Assembly (NCBI GenBank): GCA_003141335.1
Contig: PLLR01000022.1
Location: forward strand, 13,244-77,243
DNA: 64,000 bases
From: Methanoregula sp.
Lineage (GTDB): Archaea > Halobacteriota > Methanomicrobia > Methanomicrobiales > Methanospirillaceae
Direction of reading: 5' to 3'
A model generated the notes under the pieces. That model had not been told where the DNA came from. It saw nothing but the letters and a program-made list of their open reading frames with translations, and made no database searches. Both the position numbers and the translations under genes were made by a program. This document shows positions 37,677 through 46,684 of the stretch, in pieces. Each line of letters starts with the position of its first letter. The stretch's first letter is position 1.

Positions 37677-38614
37677 ACTTCGATTTTGTCCTGTACCTTG
37701 TGATCAATACGCTTGTTGTCATTGCAATTTCACCCCTCTTTGTCAGCCTGATAAAAAAAGTCAAAGCCGGGACACAGGGACGGCAGGGTCCATCAGTCTT
37801 CCAGACATACTTTACGCTGATAAAACTGTTAAAAAAAGAGGTCATCTACTCTCCTAACTCCTCGCGGATCATGCGGGTCACTCCCCTTGTCACGATGGCA
37901 GCTATCCTTGTTGCCGCTCTCTTTGTCCCGCTGGTCTTTGTACCCGAACCCATCGGGGGTATCGGCAACATCATCCTCTTTCTGTACCTGCTTGCGCTGG
38001 CCCGGTTTTTTATGGCGCTCGCCGGTCTTGATGCCGGCAGTTCCTTTGGAGGTATGGGCAGTTCGCGGGAGATGAGCATCTCGGCGATCATCGAGCCCAC
38101 GACCATTATCGTTTTTGCTGCGCTTGCATTCGTCTTTAAGACACTCAATATCTTTGACATGTTTGCCCTCACAGCAGCAACCGGATCACCTGCTACCCCG
38201 ACACTGATTCTGATCGGCATCTCGCTGTTTATCATTCTCATAGTAGAGACCTCGCGGATACCGGTCGATAACCCTGAGACACATCTCGAACTGACCATGA
38301 TCCACGAGGGGATGATCCTCGAACAATCCGGCAGGAACTTTGCCCTCATGGAGCTTTCCGCTGCTGTCAAGATGACCGTACTTATGGCGCTTCTCATCAA
38401 CCTGATCGTCCCCTTGGGGCTTACGACTTCCCTCACCTTTGCAGGGATTCTCATCGCTGTGATCGTATTCATGGTGAAAGGTTCGATCCTTGCCGGAATA
38501 ATCGGGCTCTTCGAATCATCAATGGCAAAGAAACGGTTTTTCCAGCTCCCCAGTCTCTTTGCCATGGCGTTCTTCTTCTCAACCCTTGTCATCATCATCG
38601 AGGTGTTCTCATGA
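37664..38614 (+). CDS. NuoH/HyfC-like membrane subunit
   Basis: GRQGPSVFQTYFTLIKLLKKE, ETSRIPVDNPETHLELTMIHEGMILE. Confidence 0.92.
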   Translation: MVCMNFDFVLYLVINTLVVIAISPLFVSLIKKVKAGTQGRQGPSVFQTYFTLIKLLKKEVIYSPNSSRIMRVTPLVTMAAILVAALFVPLVFVPEPIGGIGNIILFLYLLALARFFMALAGLDAGSSFGGMGSSREMSISAIIEPTTIIVFAALAFVFKTLNIFDMFALTAATGSPATPTLILIGISLFIILIVETSRIPVDNPETHLELTMIHEGMILEQSGRNFALMELSAAVKMTVLMALLINLIVPLGLTTSLTFAGILIAVIVFMVKGSILAGIIGLFESSMAKKRFFQLPSLFAMAFFFSTLVIIIEVFS

Positions 38615-39303
38615 TCGAGACGGCAATAGTTGTTGCGATCATCAGAATCCTGTTTGTCTGCATCATCATTACTGCAGCCTACATCATCTCAACACGCAAC
38701 CTGCTCTCCGTGGTGTCAGTCTATGCCCTCCAGAGTCTCACTCTTGTCTGCATCGCCCTTGCGCTCTATTCGCTTGAGGGATCCATCGTTCTTCTGGCGA
38801 TCGCGGTGGTTACGTTTATCAGTAAGGTAATAATCATCCCGTATTTCATCGCAACCATCCAGGAAAAGATCCGGATCAAGCGGGACATCGAGTTCCATTA
38901 CTTAAATCCCACCACATCGTTGCTCATCTCCATGGCACTGATGCTGGTCATCTACATGGCACTCGCAAGAATTGTACAGGGAACACCGGCACGGGAGAAC
39001 CTCTTCTTCTTTGGCGCCGTGCTGGGGATATCCCTGATGCTGATGGGCATGATGGTGACGTTCAGCCGGAAGCGGGCGATCACAAAAGTACTGGGGTTCC
39101 TCTCTATGGAAAACGGGGTGCTCCTCTTTGGTATGTTTGTCACCGAACTCCCGTTCATCATCGAGTTTTTGATCATCATCGACCTTATCATCCTCGTTAT
39201 CCTGACGACCATATTATCTGTCGGTATTGACTCAACACTTGAGGATTACCACAAACGTCTCCACCGCTTCCATCTCCTTGAAGAGTCTGAGGAGGTTTCA
39301 TGA
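38611..39303 (+). CDS. HyfE-like membrane subunit
   Basis: ATGA overlap with the upstream gene; hydrophobic NuoK-like N-terminal half, HyfE-like length (230 aa) and position. Confidence 0.85.
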   Translation: MIETAIVVAIIRILFVCIIITAAYIISTRNLLSVVSVYALQSLTLVCIALALYSLEGSIVLLAIAVVTFISKVIIIPYFIATIQEKIRIKRDIEFHYLNPTTSLLISMALMLVIYMALARIVQGTPARENLFFFGAVLGISLMLMGMMVTFSRKRAITKVLGFLSMENGVLLFGMFVTELPFIIEFLIIIDLIILVILTTILSVGIDSTLEDYHKRLHRFHLLEESEEVS

Positions 39304-40781
39304 TCCTGATCGCATTTGTGCTGGTATCCGTGCTCTCGCTTGTCATCATCGCAGCCACCCGGAGCCACCGGCAGATGAACACCGTCTGTATCACGCAGGC
39401 ACTGATCTTTGCCGCGCTTGCTGCCTATGTCGTTATATTCCAGCAGGTACCGGTTGTTTCGTTTCTTGTCGGCAGCCAGTACTTCTTTATCGATCACCTC
39501 GGTCTTTTTGAGGTGCTCATCGCCACGGTCATTTTTGCCTGTGCTGCGATCTACGCCCGCGGATATGTCGAAGGACTCCTTGAGAGCGGAGAACTGGAGA
39601 AAGGCAGTCTCAAGCTCTTCTATGCGGCATGGGCCCTGCTCCTTCTGGTAATTGTCCTTGCGTTCTTCTCTGATAATCTCGCACTCTTCTGGATCTTTGC
39701 CGAACTGACCACAATCATCTCTGCGATGCTCATCGCCATTCTGGCAGCCCGTGAGAACATCGATGCAGCGATCAAGTATATTTTCGTAGCGTCAGTCTCC
39801 ATGCTCTTTGCCTTTGTCGGGTTCATTTTTCTCTTCGAGATATCACGGGTCAGTCTTGGCGCAGGCACCCTGAACTGGACGGTGCTCATGCAGCATGCCA
39901 CTGCTTTTCCCCCGGGTATGATGATCGCTTCCTTTGTGCTCGTCTTTGTCGGGTTTGCTGCAAAGTCCGGGATCTTCCCGTTCCATACCTGGCTACCGGA
40001 AGCCCATGCCAAAGCCCCGTCGGCAGTTAGTGCCATTCTCTCGGGTGTCCTGTTGAATGTGGGTATCTACGGGATCATCCGCGTGTATGCGATTGTGCGC
40101 CAGACAACAGCCGTTGCTACCATTGCACCGATGCTTTCGGTGTTTGGAATCCTCACGATTAGCATTGCCGCCCTCTCCATGCTTCCCCAGAAAAACTTAA
40201 AAAAACTGGTGGCATTCTCCAGTGTGGAGAATATGGGGATTATGCTTGTCGGTCTTGCCATCTCCACGCCTATTGCGCTGTTCTGGGTGCTCTTCCATAT
40301 CATGGCGCATTCCTTCACAAAGGCATCACTGTTCTTCTCATCAGGCATCCTGCACCGGCAGTACCGGAGCCGGTTCTCGAGTGATGCAGCAGATGAGATA
40401 CGGGATGTATTCCGGCTCCAGCCGCTTGCAGCGTGGGGAATTATTCTCGGCGGTCTTGCGATCATCGGTATGCCCCCGTTTCCCATCTTCTTCTCTGAAT
40501 TCTTCATTCTGATGCAGCTGGGTGCAGTCTCCTTATGGGTGCTTGGCGTGATGCTCATCCTGCTGTTCATTGCTGCCGGGGGACTGGGATACTTTGTGCT
40601 TACGACATTTACGCAGGTATCTGAACCTAAAACATCATCAGATATTGAACCGTACCGGACACCTGCCAGCATGAAGGTCCCCACCATCTTCCTGCTGGTG
40701 CTCCTCCTCGTTGTCGGGATCTTTCTTCCCACAAGTGGCATGGAGTTCCTCAACCAGATTGTAACGGAGCTGAAATTCTGA
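39300..40781 (+). CDS. HyfF/NuoN-like antiporter subunit
   Basis: FWIFAELTTIISAMLIA, GFAAKSGIFPFHTWLPEAHAKAPSAVSAILSGVLLNVGIYG. Confidence 0.92.
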   Translation: MILIAFVLVSVLSLVIIAATRSHRQMNTVCITQALIFAALAAYVVIFQQVPVVSFLVGSQYFFIDHLGLFEVLIATVIFACAAIYARGYVEGLLESGELEKGSLKLFYAAWALLLLVIVLAFFSDNLALFWIFAELTTIISAMLIAILAARENIDAAIKYIFVASVSMLFAFVGFIFLFEISRVSLGAGTLNWTVLMQHATAFPPGMMIASFVLVFVGFAAKSGIFPFHTWLPEAHAKAPSAVSAILSGVLLNVGIYGIIRVYAIVRQTTAVATIAPMLSVFGILTISIAALSMLPQKNLKKLVAFSSVENMGIMLVGLAISTPIALFWVLFHIMAHSFTKASLFFSSGILHRQYRSRFSSDAADEIRDVFRLQPLAAWGIILGGLAIIGMPPFPIFFSEFFILMQLGAVSLWVLGVMLILLFIAAGGLGYFVLTTFTQVSEPKTSSDIEPYRTPASMKVPTIFLLVLLLVVGIFLPTSGMEFLNQIVTELKF

Positions 40782-42361
40782 TGATTGCTGATAAGGATAT
40801 CGGGATCAGGGCGGTACAGGAATTTCTTGGAGATGATGCCCTGCCAGACCGGATCAGTTCCGGATCCAATAATGAACATTACGTGCTTCTCGAAGAGCCG
40901 GAATTCGAAATGGCTGTATCTCATCTTGCTGCAAACAAGTTTGTTCTGATAAGCCTCTTCTGCTGCGAAGGCTTCTTTAAGAATGCTGCGCACACGCTCT
41001 TTTATGTGTTTGAACGGAGGACAAGCATTCTGGTGCTTGTTCGGGGTGTCAACGGACGAGCAACGTCAATAGCCAGCATCTATCCCTCTGCTTCGTGGTT
41101 CGAACGGGAATGCCGTGACGGGTTCGGCGTTGAATTTGAGGGGGCATTCGATACCCGCAGGCTCTTCCTGCACGAGACGTATCCTGATGGTTTCCACCCG
41201 CTCAAAAAAGCGTTCAGGAACGCACCGATCGTCACGAAGGAGACCGTTGACCCTGTTGACGAATACCCGTTCCGGGAAGTGAGTGGTGAGGGGGTGTACC
41301 AGGTACCGGTTGGCCCGGTGCATGCAGGGATTATCGAGCCCGGTCATTTCAGGTTCAGCGTGATTGGAGAGACGATCTTCAATCTTGAGGTTCGGATGTT
41401 TTACAAGCACCGGGGCATCGAGAAGCTTGCGGAGGGCAAATCCCCGCGGGATTGCATCAGGATTGCCGAAGCGGTGAGCGGTGATGAATCGGTGGCAAAT
41501 GCAACTGCATTCTGCATGGCCGTGGAGCATATCTCACAGATACAGGTTCCAGAACGGGCATGGTACCTGCGGACGATCCTCCTTGAGCTGGAACGTATCT
41601 GCTCACACCTCGGGGATCAGGCGGGGATGCTTGTTGATGTAGCGTTCCCGCTGGGTGCCAACCAGTTCTCGGTGCTGCGCGAGGAATGTTTCCGCGAGAG
41701 TGACCGTTTGACCAGCTCAAGATTCCTGCGGGAGATGATCTGCATTGGCGGGCTGAGCCGTGACGTTTCCAGAACACAGCTCGATGAGCTCACCTCATTT
41801 GTACATCAGATGCGGAAACGGTACAAGATCGGGCTGAAGATTGTGCTCTCGACCGCTTCGGTGATAGACCGGTTCGCCCCGACCGGTGTGATCCGCCATG
41901 CACTGCTGCGACCGCTCAATATCACCGGTCCGGCAGCGCGTGCATCTGGCGGGAAGGTTGATGTCCGGCTAAACCACCCGTACGGCATCTATGACCAGTT
42001 TGTTCCAAAGCCGCAACGGCTCCGGGATGGGGATGTACTCTCCCGGTTTACGATCAAAGCATCGGAGATCATAGACTCGCTCGATCTGATCGAACGTCTG
42101 ATCGCAACAATTCCAGAGGGAGATGTCAGATCAGATGCCCCGATCCGCGACGGATACACGCTTGCGCTGATCGAATCTGCACGGGGACAGAATCTCTGCT
42201 GGGTCTGGATCAAGGATGGTGCAATTGAGCGATATAAGGTCCGGACCGCATCGTTCGGTAACTGGTTGGCGATCGAGCATGCGGTGCAGGGCAACATTGT
42301 CCCGGATTTCCCGGTGATCAACAAGAGCCTGAACCTGTCATATGCGGGGACAGACCTGTGA
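40781..42361 (+). CDS. HyfG-like NuoC-NuoD fusion (large subunit homolog) lacking Ni-ligand Cys motifs
   Basis: NuoC part ASWFERECRDGFGVEF; NuoD-like part VRMFYKHRGIEKLAEG...EAVSGDESVANATAFCMAVE; C-terminus FPVINKSLNLSYAGTDL without DPCxxC. Confidence 0.9.
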   Translation: MIADKDIGIRAVQEFLGDDALPDRISSGSNNEHYVLLEEPEFEMAVSHLAANKFVLISLFCCEGFFKNAAHTLFYVFERRTSILVLVRGVNGRATSIASIYPSASWFERECRDGFGVEFEGAFDTRRLFLHETYPDGFHPLKKAFRNAPIVTKETVDPVDEYPFREVSGEGVYQVPVGPVHAGIIEPGHFRFSVIGETIFNLEVRMFYKHRGIEKLAEGKSPRDCIRIAEAVSGDESVANATAFCMAVEHISQIQVPERAWYLRTILLELERICSHLGDQAGMLVDVAFPLGANQFSVLREECFRESDRLTSSRFLREMICIGGLSRDVSRTQLDELTSFVHQMRKRYKIGLKIVLSTASVIDRFAPTGVIRHALLRPLNITGPAARASGGKVDVRLNHPYGIYDQFVPKPQRLRDGDVLSRFTIKASEIIDSLDLIERLIATIPEGDVRSDAPIRDGYTLALIESARGQNLCWVWIKDGAIERYKVRTASFGNWLAIEHAVQGNIVPDFPVINKSLNLSYAGTDL

Positions 42362-42367
42362 GGTGAG

Positions 42368-42892
42368 ATGAGAATGGTGAACGCATTAACCTGCCTGCTG
42401 AAAAAGAAAGTGACCGAAGAGAAGCCTGCGACGGATGAAGAGGTTGAGGTAATAGGGCGCGAGATGAAAACGGCCATCGATGCGGTGTTTGGCCAGAGTC
42501 TTGCGATCCGCGAGCTGGATACCGGCAGCGACAATGCCGCTGAGATCGAGATCAACAATCTCAACAATCCGTTTTACGATGTGGAACGTTTCGGCATCAC
42601 CTTCGTCGCATCACCCCGTCATGCAGATGTGCTGATGGTGACCGGTGCGGTGACGCATAACATGGCGATCGCAGCAAGGAAGACGTACGATGCGATGCCC
42701 TCACCTAAATTCGTGGTTGCGGTTGGCGATGATGCCTGTGATGGCGGGATCTTTTCGGGAACCTACGCGGTGCTCGGTGGAGCGGATAAGATCTTTCCGG
42801 TCGACCTGAAGATTCCGGGTAATCCTCCGACGCCTACACAGATTCTTACCGGACTTCTTGCCCTGATGAGGATGGCTGGTAAGAAACGGTAG
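42368..42892 (+). CDS. HyfI/NuoB-like small subunit homolog lacking N2-cluster Cys motifs
   Basis: DTGSDNAAEIEINNLNNPFYDVERFGITFV, GDDACDGGIFSGTYAVLGG, IPGNPPTPTQIL align to NuoB/HyfI landmarks. Confidence 0.9.
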   Translation: MRMVNALTCLLKKKVTEEKPATDEEVEVIGREMKTAIDAVFGQSLAIRELDTGSDNAAEIEINNLNNPFYDVERFGITFVASPRHADVLMVTGAVTHNMAIAARKTYDAMPSPKFVVAVGDDACDGGIFSGTYAVLGGADKIFPVDLKIPGNPPTPTQILTGLLALMRMAGKKR

Positions 42893-43082
42893 ACAGGTCA
42901 AGTGGTTGTACCTGTCCTATAAAAAGGGGACAATTTATACTTCAAAGAAAATAGCACTTCCTGCATGAAAGCGGTACAAAAAGGGGGAGGCTCATAGGCT
43001 TCATCCGGTTTTTAAAAACACACACAAATCAAAGATTTAACCATAAAGACCCTATAGAGAAATTAATTACAGGCTGCTGGTC

Positions 43083-44399
43083 ATGGACGATATCTATCTC
43101 ATTGAGATCCGCCTCTCCCGGACAAAATGGCGGATCAGGGAGACCATTTCTTATATCGGGCGGTTATTCTCCCTTGAACCGTACCTGGAACGGCATCCGC
43201 ATGTCACGTTGTTTGGGCCCCTGACCCTGAATGAAGGTGTCAGCCCCCGTCAGCTCCTGGACGCCATCGGACGGGTGGCAGCCGGGTATGATCCCATCCC
43301 GTTTACCATTGACGGCTGGGAAACGCGGGAGGGAATGCACGGTAGTGTGATTGTATTCCCGGTCAGACCCTCAGAATCCTTAAAAAAACTCACATCTTCG
43401 ATCGCAGATGTACTGTCTCCCCTCGTGCACAGCCACAATATATGGGATTCCCAACCTGCCAGCAAATGGTTTCACGTGACGGTGGCAAATCATCTCAATC
43501 CCACCATTGCATTATCAGTTTTTTCCGTGCTCACGGGATACGAGCAGGAAATGCAGGAACAGGGTATGTCATCCCCCGGTATCCTTTCCCTGGTGGCAAG
43601 CCTGATAAAACGTTTGCTCAACCGAGGAAAAGGGCACGTAGTCCGGCCGGTCACCCTGGATGAAACAGGACTCAGAATTACGGTAATGCAGGGGGAAGTA
43701 ATCCTCGCTGAATATGATCTCCTGGAGAAACGGTGGATCACGGGTGATCACCGTCATACCAATAAATCCTGGCAAAAAACACTCGCACTCTTCCGCCAGC
43801 AATCGGGATTTGAACGACTGGATCCCCTTTCATCACATCCTGATGATATCTTCCTGATTGCTGACCTGCATCTCGGCCATGCGAATATCATCCGCTACTG
43901 TTCACGTCCGTTCCTCGTTTCCGATGTCCGGGAAATGGATCATGTACTGATAAAAAACTGGAACTATACAATTTCTCCCGTGAACCGTGTATATTACCTG
44001 GGAGATTTACGGTATGGAAAAGATGCATTGTCCGCCCTGCAGTACAGGAAAAAACTCAAAGGCTGCATCACCTTTATTGAAGGGAATCACGATGATCCTG
44101 AACCGGGGGCAGTTCCCTGTGCAACCCTTGAATACCGGGGTTTTAAGTTCCTGCTGGTTCACGATCCGGCCACTGCCCCGGAAGAATTTGATGGCTGGAT
44201 AATCCATGGTCACCATCACAACAATGATCTCCGCCACTACCCGTTCATCGATTTTGAGCATCGGAGGATTAACGTGAGTGCAGAAGTGATCGGGTACATT
44301 CCGGTAAATCTGATCCATATCTGTACACTCATAAATGAACACATGTCCAGCGGAGACATGACACCCATTCTTCTGAACTATCCCTATGTAGCAGAATGA
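43083..44399 (+). CDS. Fusion protein: 2H phosphoesterase (LigT-like) + calcineurin-like metallophosphoesterase
   Basis: HPHVTLFGPL and WFHVTVANHL (two HxT motifs); DLHLGHANIIRYCSRPF, YLGDLRYG, EGNHDD, LLVHDP, HGHHHN. Confidence 0.85.
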   Translation: MDDIYLIEIRLSRTKWRIRETISYIGRLFSLEPYLERHPHVTLFGPLTLNEGVSPRQLLDAIGRVAAGYDPIPFTIDGWETREGMHGSVIVFPVRPSESLKKLTSSIADVLSPLVHSHNIWDSQPASKWFHVTVANHLNPTIALSVFSVLTGYEQEMQEQGMSSPGILSLVASLIKRLLNRGKGHVVRPVTLDETGLRITVMQGEVILAEYDLLEKRWITGDHRHTNKSWQKTLALFRQQSGFERLDPLSSHPDDIFLIADLHLGHANIIRYCSRPFLVSDVREMDHVLIKNWNYTISPVNRVYYLGDLRYGKDALSALQYRKKLKGCITFIEGNHDDPEPGAVPCATLEYRGFKFLLVHDPATAPEEFDGWIIHGHHHNNDLRHYPFIDFEHRRINVSAEVIGYIPVNLIHICTLINEHMSSGDMTPILLNYPYVAE

Positions 44400-44469
44400 A
44401 GGGTCTATTTACGCCTTTTTTCTCGCTTCACAACCTATATACGAACTGAGTGTATAATTCCACGATAGA

Positions 44470-45849
44470 GTGGAAGACAAAGTGTTGTTCGAACGGATTG
44501 TTTCTGAGGGTATAGCCCATAATTCCTATCTTATCGGATCAGGGGGCAGGGCAGCGGTGATCGATCCGCGCCGGGACTGCGATATCTATCTTGAGATTGC
44601 CAGCCGGAATGAACTGGTTATTACCCATATCTTCGAGACACACCGGAATGAGGACTACACCATCGGGTCGCTGGAACTCAAAGGACGGTGCGGAGCGGAG
44701 ATTTTTCATGGCGCACAGATGGCGTTTGCCTATGGAAAGCCGGTAAAGGAGGGCGATAAGTTCACTCTGGGGTCGCTGGTGTTGTCGGTTCTGGAGACCC
44801 CGGGGCATACCGAAGAGAGTATCTCCCTTGTGCTGCGGGACACTGAGGTTGCTGATCAGCCATACATGGTATTTTCCGGTGATACGCTCTTTGCCGGTGA
44901 TATTGCCCGGACTGACTTTTTCGGGCAGGAACGAAAAGCGGAGATGGCGGAAAAAATCTATGATAGTATTGCAAATAAAATCCTGCCGCTTGGTGAAGGC
45001 GTGATCCTCTGTCCCGCCCATGGGGCCGGGTCGGTTTGCGGAGGCGAGATCGCTGATCACCCGTTCACTACTCTTGGTTATGAAAAAAAGACAAATCCCC
45101 TGCTCGCATCAGGCCGTGAATCTTTCATCTCGCGGCGGGTAACCGAATCCCCGTATATCCCTCCCTATTTCCGGCAGATGGAAACATACAACCGGGATGG
45201 TGCACCGATCATGCACCGGTTACCGGACCTGCACCCGCTGTCGATCCAAAAAGTCAACCAGCTCAGGAAATCCGGTTGCCAGATCATCGATATACGGTCC
45301 CCCTCCAGTTTTGGTGCAGGCCATATCCCGGGCAGCATCTCCATCTGGCGAGAAGGTCTCCCTGCATTCATGGGCTGGTTCCTCGATTACCAAAGACCGA
45401 TTGTCATTGTCGATGACTTCAATCTGGATCTTAACGGTGTGGTCCGCCATTTTATCCGGCTTGGTTATGACACTATCGCGGGGGTACTCTCCGGAGGATT
45501 TCCCGCATGGACCAAAGCCGCGCAGGATATAGGAACCGTGCCAACCTGTTCAGTCCAGCAATTAAAGGAGCGTCTTGACAAAGAAAATCCCTTCATTCTT
45601 GATGTACGGGACATTAAAAACTGGCGCGCTGTCGGCCATATCCAAGGTGCCCACCACATCTATATCGGGGAACTACCCCATCATCTTGATGAAATCCCCA
45701 AAAATGAACAAATTGTGGTCTATTGTGATGCCGGCTACAAGGGGAGCCTTGCGGCAAGCATCCTTGCAATTCACCAGTACCACAACCTGACCAATGTTCT
45801 GGGAGGAATGACCGCGTGGAAAAGGGCAGGATTCCGGATAGAGAAATAA
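44470..45849 (+). CDS. Metallo-beta-lactamase-fold protein with two C-terminal rhodanese domains
   Basis: NSYLIGSGGRAAVIDPRRDCDIYLEIA, ETHRNEDYTIGSLEL, TPGHTEESISL, FSGDTLFAGDIARTD; rhodanese IIDIRSPSSFGAGHIPG and ILDVRDIKNWRAVGHIQGA...VVYCDAGYKGS. Confidence 0.87.
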   Translation: MEDKVLFERIVSEGIAHNSYLIGSGGRAAVIDPRRDCDIYLEIASRNELVITHIFETHRNEDYTIGSLELKGRCGAEIFHGAQMAFAYGKPVKEGDKFTLGSLVLSVLETPGHTEESISLVLRDTEVADQPYMVFSGDTLFAGDIARTDFFGQERKAEMAEKIYDSIANKILPLGEGVILCPAHGAGSVCGGEIADHPFTTLGYEKKTNPLLASGRESFISRRVTESPYIPPYFRQMETYNRDGAPIMHRLPDLHPLSIQKVNQLRKSGCQIIDIRSPSSFGAGHIPGSISIWREGLPAFMGWFLDYQRPIVIVDDFNLDLNGVVRHFIRLGYDTIAGVLSGGFPAWTKAAQDIGTVPTCSVQQLKERLDKENPFILDVRDIKNWRAVGHIQGAHHIYIGELPHHLDEIPKNEQIVVYCDAGYKGSLAASILAIHQYHNLTNVLGGMTAWKRAGFRIEK

Positions 45850-45926
45850 TTTTTTCTTTTTTATTTCTTTAAAAAAAATTAATAAAGTTTATCAGGTAAT
45901 GTTGGGAATTCCAATGGTGTGAGTTT

Positions 45927-46403
45927 ATGGACATCTTGAAAATTCCGCGAATGGAAAAACAGGAATATGATCGGCTTATTGAAAAGGGATATGTCTGCCG
46001 AATCGCATTCCAGGGTGAGAAATATCCCTATATCGCACCATTCCTCTATGTCTTTGATGGATCATTCCTCTACTTCCTCTCCACAAAATATGGAAAAAAG
46101 ATCGAATATTTCCGAAAAAGTCCGTATGTTTCCGTTGAAATTGAGAAATACACAAAAGACCTCTCGTCCTATATGTTCGTGACACTCCAGGGCTACCTCG
46201 AGGAAGTCCACGACTCGATCGAGAAGAAGATTATACGGGAAAAATTTGTTGATTTAATTGTTGAGAGGAACCTCTCCTGCAACATCCTTGCAGCGCTTGG
46301 GCACTCCCCCCTCGACCCCCCGGCTGCAATTGCTGAAGAGGAGCGCTCGCTGGTTTGGAAACTGGTCGGGGTTAAGGATCTTGTTGCACTGAAAAATCTC
46401 TGA
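45927..46403 (+). CDS. Pyridoxamine 5'-phosphate oxidase-like FMN-binding protein
   Basis: IPRMEKQEYDRLIEKGYVCRIAFQGEKYPYIAPFLYVFDGSFLYFLSTKYGKKIEYFRKSPYVSVEIEK. Confidence 0.82.
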   Translation: MDILKIPRMEKQEYDRLIEKGYVCRIAFQGEKYPYIAPFLYVFDGSFLYFLSTKYGKKIEYFRKSPYVSVEIEKYTKDLSSYMFVTLQGYLEEVHDSIEKKIIREKFVDLIVERNLSCNILAALGHSPLDPPAAIAEEERSLVWKLVGVKDLVALKNL

Positions 46404-46684
46404 TTTTTTGTTTATTTATCTGAATTCACGCAGCCTAACAATTCGGCGCCCTAGGGATACCAGTCAACCGGGTTATCCGCGTGCTGGAGAAGGTAAGGAC
46501 TCTTTTCGTGGATGAGACGGTTATAGTGTTTTTCAGGAGAGTCGGGAGTTTGATTGGGTAAACGTTGTTCCGGCGTCATACCTGCTCATAGGCAATCAGA
46601 GATAATGAGACTTTCAGAAGCAGCCTGCCAATAACGGTGTAATTAAGTATGATCTGATTCCAAACAGGGTAGGTACTTTTAACA

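Noticed and set aside
37846-38598. 250-aa minus-strand ORF
   Set aside because: Antisense shadow of the NuoH/HyfC-like gene; composition is Ser/Arg/Met-rich with no recognisable motifs.
40067-40993. 308-aa minus-strand ORF
   Set aside because: Antisense across the HyfF/HyfG-like junction; no protein-like motif.
46430-46500. Possible tRNA-like or structured segment (ggcgccctagggataccagtcaacc...)
   Set aside because: No consistent cloverleaf or T-arm could be drawn.
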